A program made the position numbers and the translations under genes. 64,000 bases of DNA from Mahella sp. (lineage in GTDB: Bacteria > Bacillota > Clostridia > Mahellales > Mahellaceae): contig NZ_JAIHAU010000002.1 of NCBI RefSeq assembly GCF_020054945.1, positions 26,579 to 90,578 of the forward strand, given 5' to 3'. The notes beneath the pieces are model-generated. The model did not search any database, had not been told where the DNA came from, and saw only the letters and a program-made list of their open reading frames with translations. Within the stretch, counting starts at the first letter, position 1. Each line of letters opens with the position of its first letter. Of the stretch, positions 57,121 through 64,000 are shown piece after piece.

Positions 57121-58220
57121 GAACCGTAAACCTGTTCTTTGGTAAACCATCCGCTCTCTATAAGCTCTTTGTCTATATTGTCCTTGGTTATAGTAATAGG
57201 TGCCAACAACACTGAAGGTACATCTATTTTACCATTGTTAACCTTACTATTTACATCGGCTAATTCGCTGACCTCTTTGCCTTGCGCCATCTGCACAGCT
57301 AACTCCGCAGCTTTCTCGGCTTCTTTCCTCGCATCCTTAAATACCGTCATCGATTGAGTTCCTTCTATTATTCTCTTCACAGCGGCTAAATCAGCGTCTT
57401 GACCTGTTACCGGTACCTTACCTGCTAATCCCTGTGCGGCAAGCGCCTGTATTATGCCACCAGCAGTACCATCATTAGGAGCCAAGACCGCATCAACTTT
57501 ATTGCTGTTGGCTGTAAGTGCATTCTCCATTAGTTTCATGGCTTGATCGGGTTTCCATCCTTCTATAGCCTGGTCATATGCTATAGTTATATCTCCTTTA
57601 TCGGCCAAAGGCTGTATATATTTCATAGCTCCGGCTTTAAAGTATTTAGCGTTGTTATCGGTAGGTGAGCCAGAAAATATATAATATATCCCCTCAGGTA
57701 CAAGATCAGTCAAGAACTTGCCTTGTAGCTCGCCTACTTTTTCATTATCGAATGATATATAAAGATCCACGTCGGTATTCATTATCATTCTGTCATAGGA
57801 TATGACCTTCACGTCGGCTTTATGGGCCTCATCCACCATTGCTGCAGCCGAATCAGCATTTTGAGGAATTATTACTAGAAGATCTAAATTCTGACTCAAA
57901 AGATTTTCTATCTGACTGTTTTGAAGATTTTCGTCACCATTAGCTGATTGTATGAGTACTTCTGCTCCGAGCAATTCAGCTTTATTTTTGAATGCATCCC
58001 TATCCCTTTGCCATCTTTCTTCTTGCAACGTGGCTAGTGAAAGACCAATTCTTACTTTTGAGGAACTATCGTTGCCACTGTTGCTGTCATTTGACCCATT
58101 GCTGACATCACTTGTATTACCGGATGATGCTGGTTGATTTGAGCTGCTGCACCCGGCCATTATACCTACGAGCATTACAAGCACAGTCAGCAACGCCAAT
58201 ACTTTTTTTAAATTACGCAT
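57114..58220 (-). CDS. Sugar (xylose-type) ABC transporter substrate-binding protein
   Basis: Lipobox GIMAGCSS; VISYDRMIMNTDVDLYISFDNEKVGELQGKFL; VDAVLAPNDGTAGGIIQALAAQGL. Confidence 0.93.
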   Translation of the reverse strand: MRNLKKVLALLTVLVMLVGIMAGCSSSNQPASSGNTSDVSNGSNDSNSGNDSSSKVRIGLSLATLQEERWQRDRDAFKNKAELLGAEVLIQSANGDENLQNSQIENLLSQNLDLLVIIPQNADSAAAMVDEAHKADVKVISYDRMIMNTDVDLYISFDNEKVGELQGKFLTDLVPEGIYYIFSGSPTDNNAKYFKAGAMKYIQPLADKGDITIAYDQAIEGWKPDQAMKLMENALTANSNKVDAVLAPNDGTAGGIIQALAAQGLAGKVPVTGQDADLAAVKRIIEGTQSMTVFKDARKEAEKAAELAVQMAQGKEVSELADVNSKVNNGKIDVPSVLLAPITITKDNIDKELIESGWFTKEQVYGSN

Positions 58221-58271
58221 AAAACAAATCCTCCCTTTTTAATACTAAAAATTTTTATTTAGACAGAAACC

Positions 58272-59948
58272 TTATAGCTGAAATTTTTCTGTCAACTGCT
58301 TAAGCGCATCTGCCAATTCGAACAACGTCGATGAAGATGATGCTATCTCGCTAATGCTGGCCGTCTGTTCTTCTATAGCCGCAGCGGTTTGCTGTGTTCC
58401 TGCGGATGTTTGCTCGGCTATAGCTGCTATTTCATGAACAGAAGAATTTATTTTGCCTGTATAATCCACCATATGCTCAACCTGCCGATATATTTCATCG
58501 ATCCTGCTGTCCACTTCATCGATTCTTGTTGAGATGTCGCTGAATGCGGCTCCAGCATTATGGGCTAACTTAGCATTCTCTATTATTCGGGCTGCGCTGG
58601 CAGACATTTGTTGGCTTACATTATCAGCACTTATTTGAATTTTCTTTATTGTTTGTGCAACATTATCGGATGCACGAGCTGTTCTTTCCGCTAATTGCCT
58701 TATCTCTCCGGCTACCACAGAAAAACCACGTCCCTGCTCACCAGCACGCGCAGCTTCTATAGCTGCATTTAAAGCCAACAAGTTGGTTTGCTTGGCTATA
58801 TGCGATATGACTTCTATGATATCCCCTATCTGCTTGGACTGTTCTCTTAGCTGCTCGGCTTCTGTATCGGCAAATGAGACCACCGAGTTTAGGTCGTCCA
58901 TCGAATTTATAAGTACGTCTACAGCTTGATTACCGTCTTCGGCTTCCTCTGCGGTTTTCATCGATATTTCCTTTGCCTTTTGGCCTGCTAACGATATATT
59001 ATTTGCTATATTCTGGAGCTCACCTGTTGCTTCAGATGTCAATTGCATTTGTTGCGCCTGATCGCTTGCACCTTTTGATACTTCCTGCGTAATCAACGCT
59101 ATTTGCTCGGCCGCATTCTCGTTTTGCTCGGTATGGTCTTTTATTTGTTGGGCTAAGTACAAAAGCTGCTCACTGTAATTCTTAATAGAAGCAACCATTT
59201 GCTTCAAGCTATTCACCATACTGCCAAATGCTGAGACCAACGCCGATACTTCATCTTTGGTTTTTATATCCGGTATATCTACATTAAGCTTTCCATCTGA
59301 TATTTCCGATGCCGATCTGGTTATACTGATTATGGGATTGGCTATATTATTCGCAAACATTAACCCAATTGTTGCTAACAACCCTATAAATGCCAAAATC
59401 AAAACAATTATTATCATGCCCATGGTATTAGCTTGTAGGTTTAACTTATCCTTTTGCTCGGTATCATATGTAAGTTCCTCATTTATAAATGATTGTATAT
59501 TGTCTGCTATAAAACCATACATTTTTTTTGCTTGATCATTAGCTTCTAGAGCAATGTCTACTTTTTTGTCGTTAACCGAACTAATAGCTTTATCAACGGC
59601 ATCCTCAAAGCTGTCCATCGTATAGCTTACGCTATTTATAGCCTTCTTAGCGTTATCATCCTCGACAATATTTTGTACACGCTTCAGATCATCCCTTATC
59701 GAAGCTATGTTTTCTTGTATTTCATCCACATACGCTTGATCTGGAAGCTGAGTCACATACTTCGTAAGGATATCGGATATCTGCTTGGCCTTAATAGTTA
59801 TATCATTGGCTTTTGTTACCCTTTCAACCATATTGTCGTAACGCGTCATATATGACCTCATAACAAAGAAAGAGGTCAGATTTGACACAGCGACTAATAC
59901 TACTATAAGCATAAAAGCAAATAATAACTTTGTTTTCAGCTTATGCAC
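58272..59948 (-). CDS. Methyl-accepting chemotaxis protein
   Basis: HAMP plus signalling core IAKQTNLLALNAAIEAARAGEQGRGFSVVAGEIRQLAERTA. Confidence 0.97.
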   Translation of the reverse strand: MHKLKTKLLFAFMLIVVLVAVSNLTSFFVMRSYMTRYDNMVERVTKANDITIKAKQISDILTKYVTQLPDQAYVDEIQENIASIRDDLKRVQNIVEDDNAKKAINSVSYTMDSFEDAVDKAISSVNDKKVDIALEANDQAKKMYGFIADNIQSFINEELTYDTEQKDKLNLQANTMGMIIIVLILAFIGLLATIGLMFANNIANPIISITRSASEISDGKLNVDIPDIKTKDEVSALVSAFGSMVNSLKQMVASIKNYSEQLLYLAQQIKDHTEQNENAAEQIALITQEVSKGASDQAQQMQLTSEATGELQNIANNISLAGQKAKEISMKTAEEAEDGNQAVDVLINSMDDLNSVVSFADTEAEQLREQSKQIGDIIEVISHIAKQTNLLALNAAIEAARAGEQGRGFSVVAGEIRQLAERTARASDNVAQTIKKIQISADNVSQQMSASAARIIENAKLAHNAGAAFSDISTRIDEVDSRIDEIYRQVEHMVDYTGKINSSVHEIAAIAEQTSAGTQQTAAAIEEQTASISEIASSSSTLFELADALKQLTEKFQL

Positions 59949-60044
59949 GACATATTCCCCCTGTCTATCTATATAAGCACTGCCGCATCTACATTAAGTT
60001 TTTAAGGACTTATTTATTGTAGATGCGGCAGACGGAAGGGCTTT

Positions 60045-61184
60045 TCACACGGTACGTTTCTTACTGGAAACGTCCATCCACACAGCCAATACCAGTACCA
60101 GACCTTTAACGATAGTAAGTATGGAGTAGTCTATATTCATAAGACTCATGCCGTTATCTATAGACGCCATAACAAGGGCACCTATTATAGCACCAGGTAC
60201 TGTGCCTACACCACCCAGCGTACTAGTCCCACCTATTATAGCCGATGCTATAGCATCCATCTCAAATCCGGTGCCGGCGCTCGTAGTAGCCGCATTCAGT
60301 CTGGATGTCAGCACTATTCCAGCCAATGCCGAGAGAAGACCCATGATGAGAAATATTGTCATGTTCGTCTTCTTTATATTGACACCGCTATAAGCCGCAG
60401 CTTCTCTATTGCCGCCAATAGCATACACGTATCTTCCAAATGTAGTATTGTTGGCAACAAATGTCATGATAATGACCAAACCGAGCACTATCAAAACGGG
60501 AATAGGTATGCCTTCATACGATATCATAATACCAACGAAGAGCGCTATAAGGACCAAAACACCTATAATCCTCATTATTTCCACATTCCAACTCGATACA
60601 TCTATGCCGTACTTTATCTTCGCTTGGCGGCTTCTCATTTCAAAGATAAGATACGCTATACCGCCTATTATACCGAGCATTATGCTTATAGGCGAAGATA
60701 TATACCCTTGACCTATAAGTTTAAAGCTATCGCTCAATGGTGAAATGGTTACGCCTTTGGTAACCAGCAATATAGCGCCTCTAAAGACCAGCATGGAACT
60801 CAATGTGGTTATAAAAGCCGGCACCCCTTGGTACGCTATCCAGAATCCTTGCCATAAGCCTATTAAAAGGCCAACAGCCAGTGTCACTATTATAGTCACA
60901 GGGGTGCTCCATCCATAATTGACCTGCATTATGGCCGCCAATGCTCCGGTAAATCCGGCTACTGAGCCGACAGACAGATCTATATGGCCGGCCACCATGA
61001 CCAATACCATGCCGACTGCCAATATAGCCGTGATGGACATTTGCCTTATTAGGTTGGATAGATTTCGTGGCGTTAAAAAGCCGCCGCCGGTAAACGCGGT
61101 AAATATGATCCATATGACTATCAGCGCGATGATCATGGTATATGACCTCGCATCTATATTAATACGCTTTGATTTATCTGCCAT
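60045..61184 (-). CDS. Sugar ABC transporter permease (XylH-type)
   Basis: GMVLVMVAGHIDLSVGSVAGFTGALAAIM; AIASAIIGGTSTLGGVGTVPGAIIGALVMASIDNGMSL. Confidence 0.94.
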   Translation of the reverse strand: MADKSKRINIDARSYTMIIALIVIWIIFTAFTGGGFLTPRNLSNLIRQMSITAILAVGMVLVMVAGHIDLSVGSVAGFTGALAAIMQVNYGWSTPVTIIVTLAVGLLIGLWQGFWIAYQGVPAFITTLSSMLVFRGAILLVTKGVTISPLSDSFKLIGQGYISSPISIMLGIIGGIAYLIFEMRSRQAKIKYGIDVSSWNVEIMRIIGVLVLIALFVGIMISYEGIPIPVLIVLGLVIIMTFVANNTTFGRYVYAIGGNREAAAYSGVNIKKTNMTIFLIMGLLSALAGIVLTSRLNAATTSAGTGFEMDAIASAIIGGTSTLGGVGTVPGAIIGALVMASIDNGMSLMNIDYSILTIVKGLVLVLAVWMDVSSKKRTV

Positions 61185-61187
61185 TTA

Positions 61188-62735
61188 TCATTTCCCTCCC
61201 GTAGCAGCTCGCATTATTATTTCTTGATCCGCATCTTTATAATTAAACTCGCCAGTAAACTTGCCTTCGTGCATTACCAGTATCCTGTCGCTCATACCCA
61301 ATATCTCGGGCAGTTCGGATGAGATCATTACTATAGCAACGCCTTGTTCCACAAGTTCATTCATGATATTGTATATCTCGTGTTTAGCACCCACATCTAT
61401 ACCGCGCGTCGGTTCATCCAATATTAAAACCTTAGGCTCCGACATAAGCCATTTGGCTATTACCACCTTTTGCTGGTTGCCGCCGCTTAAATTGGCTGCC
61501 TTTTGCGCTATAGACGGCGTCTTTATGTTTAACTCTTTTACATATGACTGCGCATATTTAATCTTTTTGTTATTATCTATAACGGAAAACCGCGATATTT
61601 TGCTGTAATTCGGCAAAGCTATGTTTTCGGCTATATCCATAAGAAGAACCAGTCCGTAACGCTTTCTATCCTCCGAAAGGTAAGCTATACCATTGTGTAT
61701 AGCATCTATAGGACTGTTTATCTCAACCTGTCTGCCATTTATATATACCTCGCCCTCTCTCCGAGCGCCAAAACCACCGAATATGCTGGAAGCCAGTTCG
61801 GTACGTCCCGCACCCATAAGGCCTGCTAAGCCTAGTATTTCGCCCCTTCTTATCTCAAAACTAACGTTATCGATCAATTTTTTATCTGGTATATCAGGAT
61901 CATATACGGTATAATTCCTAATCTCCATAACCACGTCTTTGGCAGTATGCTCAACCCTGGGGAACTGCTCTGTAAGCTCACGCCCGACCATCGCTGCTAT
62001 TATCTTATCCTCTGTCATATCGGCCACACAGTCAGTACACACGGTAGATCCATCGCGAAGTACCGTAACTGTATCGGCTATATGAAATATTTCGTCCAGC
62101 TTATGCGATATATATATGCATGTAACTCCTCTTTGTTTTAAATCCAAAAGTATCTTAAAGAGCAATTCGGTTTCAGCTTCGGTAAGTGCCGATGTCGGCT
62201 CGTCCAGAATCAATATCTTTGCATTTTTAGACAATGCTTTGGCGATCTCTACCATCTGCTGCATGCCTACACCCAGATTCATAACCTTGGTATGAGGGTT
62301 TATATTTATGTGGAGCTCTTTAAGGAACTTTGCGGCATCAGCATATACCTTATTCCAATCTATGACGCCATTTTTTACAGGCTCGTTGCCGAGGTATATA
62401 TTCTCGCCAACAGTCATGTATTTTACTAGCGTAAGCTCCTGATATATTATGGCTATACCGGCATTTTCGCTGTCTCGTGTATTATTAAATCTCTTTATTT
62501 CGCCATCTATCACTATATCGCCTTCATAAGTTCCATATGGATAAACACCGCTTAATATTTTCATCAGCGTTGATTTGCCGGCACCGTTTTCACCGCACAA
62601 CGCATGTATTTCCCCTTTTTTTACTTCAAATGTAACATTGTTTAATGCTCGGACACCGGGGAAATCCTTTATTATATTTCTCATCTCAATCACATATTCA
62701 TCGCTCATGCCTATCCCTCCCGTCTTTACAGCCAT
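61188..62735 (-). CDS. Sugar ABC transporter ATP-binding protein (XylG-type, two NBDs)
   Basis: CGENGAGKSTLMKILSGVYPYGTYEGDI; LSGGNQQKVVIAKWL; LILDEPTRGIDVGAK. Confidence 0.96.
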   Translation of the reverse strand: MAVKTGGIGMSDEYVIEMRNIIKDFPGVRALNNVTFEVKKGEIHALCGENGAGKSTLMKILSGVYPYGTYEGDIVIDGEIKRFNNTRDSENAGIAIIYQELTLVKYMTVGENIYLGNEPVKNGVIDWNKVYADAAKFLKELHININPHTKVMNLGVGMQQMVEIAKALSKNAKILILDEPTSALTEAETELLFKILLDLKQRGVTCIYISHKLDEIFHIADTVTVLRDGSTVCTDCVADMTEDKIIAAMVGRELTEQFPRVEHTAKDVVMEIRNYTVYDPDIPDKKLIDNVSFEIRRGEILGLAGLMGAGRTELASSIFGGFGARREGEVYINGRQVEINSPIDAIHNGIAYLSEDRKRYGLVLLMDIAENIALPNYSKISRFSVIDNNKKIKYAQSYVKELNIKTPSIAQKAANLSGGNQQKVVIAKWLMSEPKVLILDEPTRGIDVGAKHEIYNIMNELVEQGVAIVMISSELPEILGMSDRILVMHEGKFTGEFNYKDADQEIIMRAATGGK

Positions 62736-62785
62736 AAGGAACAGTCTTATCGGCTGTTCCTTATGAACACATTCTTCCTTTTATG

Positions 62786-63877
62786 CTAATTTGAACCATA
62801 AACCTGTTCTTTGGTAAACCATCCGCTCTCTATAAGCTCTTTGTCTATATTGTCCTTGGTTATTACAACAGGGGTAAGCAGCACTGATGGTACTTCTATT
62901 TTACCGTTATCGACTTTGCCATTTACATCGGTTAATTCGCTGACCTCTTTGCCTTGCGCCATTTGGACGGCCAATTCGGCAGCTTTTTCCGCCAACACTC
63001 TCACATCTTTAAAGACCGTCATAGACTGCGTACCTTCCACTATCCTTTTTACCGCAGCCAACTCAGCGTCTTGCCCAGTTACAGGCACCTTGCCCGCCAA
63101 GCCCTGCGCGGCGAGCGCCTGTATTATGCCGCCGGCAGTACCATCATTAGGTGCCAGTACCGCGTCGACCTTATTATTATTCGCAGTAAGCGCATTTTCC
63201 ATCAGTTTCATGGCTTCTTCGGGCTGCCAATCTTTTATAGCCTGATCATACGCTATAGTTATGTCACCTTTATCGGCCAGAGGTTGTATATATTTCATAG
63301 CTCCTTGTTTAAAAAGCGTTGCATTGTTGTCAGTTGGTGAACCGGCAAACACATAATAAACACCTTTGGGTACCAGATCGGTTAAGAATTTGCCCTGTAG
63401 TTCTCCTACTTTTTCATTATCAAACGATATATAAAGATCCACATCGGTATTTTTTATGAGCCTATCGTAAGAGATAACCTTTATACCGGCTTTATGGGCC
63501 TCATCGACCAATGCCGCCGCCGAATCAGCATTCTGCGGATCTAAAACCAAAATGTCGATCCCCTGCGTAAGAAGGTTTTCTACTTGGTTGTTTTGAAGGT
63601 TTTCATCGTTGTTAGCAGCCTGAACGAGCACTTCTGCCCCAAGCGACTCGGCCTTTTTCGTAAATGCGTCTCTATCTCTCTCATATCTTTCTTCTCTCAG
63701 CGTCGGCAACGAAAAACCTATCTTTATTTTGTCTGAGTTTCCATCATCCGAGCTGTTGCTGGTATTACTTGTATCATCGGATGATACTGGTTGATTTGAG
63801 CTGCTGCACCCGGCCATTATACCTACAAGCATCACAAGCACGGTCAGCAATGCCAATACCTTTTTTAAATTATGCAT
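62786..63877 (-). CDS. Sugar (xylose-type) ABC transporter substrate-binding protein, paralogue of 57114-58220
   Basis: Near-identical signal peptide MHNLKKVLALLTVLVMLVGIMAGCSSSNQP and C-terminus ITKDNIDKELIESGWFTKEQVYGSN. Confidence 0.94.
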   Translation of the reverse strand: MHNLKKVLALLTVLVMLVGIMAGCSSSNQPVSSDDTSNTSNSSDDGNSDKIKIGFSLPTLREERYERDRDAFTKKAESLGAEVLVQAANNDENLQNNQVENLLTQGIDILVLDPQNADSAAALVDEAHKAGIKVISYDRLIKNTDVDLYISFDNEKVGELQGKFLTDLVPKGVYYVFAGSPTDNNATLFKQGAMKYIQPLADKGDITIAYDQAIKDWQPEEAMKLMENALTANNNKVDAVLAPNDGTAGGIIQALAAQGLAGKVPVTGQDAELAAVKRIVEGTQSMTVFKDVRVLAEKAAELAVQMAQGKEVSELTDVNGKVDNGKIEVPSVLLTPVVITKDNIDKELIESGWFTKEQVYGSN

Positions 63878-64000
63878 AAATCGATCCTCCTATCAGAATA
63901 TTTTTATTGTTTATGGTTAATTATATAATGTATAATTTATAACGTCTCTGGAATAGTTTTATTTGTTTCTTAATTTATTTATTGAGATAGGAAGATCACT

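Overview
64-kb window from a low-to-mid GC Firmicutes-like (Clostridia/Thermoanaerobacterales-type) chromosome; this lineage call is inference from gene content. From left to right: (i) 0-11 kb, an accessory/defence-like region. It holds the end of a type III CRISPR-Cas operon (a Csx11-like Cas10, a Cmr1-family RAMP and a truncated RAMP at the edge), duplicated gene debris (nagZ 3' fragments and Rpn-family fragments), an SF2 helicase fused to a SprT-like metalloprotease, and an internally deleted IS1634-like element. (ii) 11.7-31 kb, mostly core genes: isomerase, flavin oxidoreductase, aminotransferase/Lrp, VanW, PRC-barrel, Rex, SpoIID, the ricT-holB-yaaR-darA-tmk-yaaO cluster with an O-antigen-ligase-like gene inserted, dapL and dapF. 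(iii) 31-43 kb, a surface polysaccharide cluster with an apparently complete Wbp/Wlb-type set for UDP-ManNAc(3NAc)A. (iv) 44.7-51.6 kb, a carbohydrate ABC importer with a YesMN-type two-component system and a GH43-like enzyme. (v) 51.7-57 kb, an MFS transporter, threonine aldolase behind a glycine riboswitch, a PfkB kinase and a nucleoside kinase. (vi) 57-64 kb, a XylFGH-type sugar ABC system with two near-identical binding-protein genes and a chemotaxis receptor. The strongest observation is a Cas10/Csx11-like protein in which both the HD nuclease motif (HMIGKF) and the GGDD palm motif (SEPQ) look degenerate. All family calls are by eye; no database search was run.
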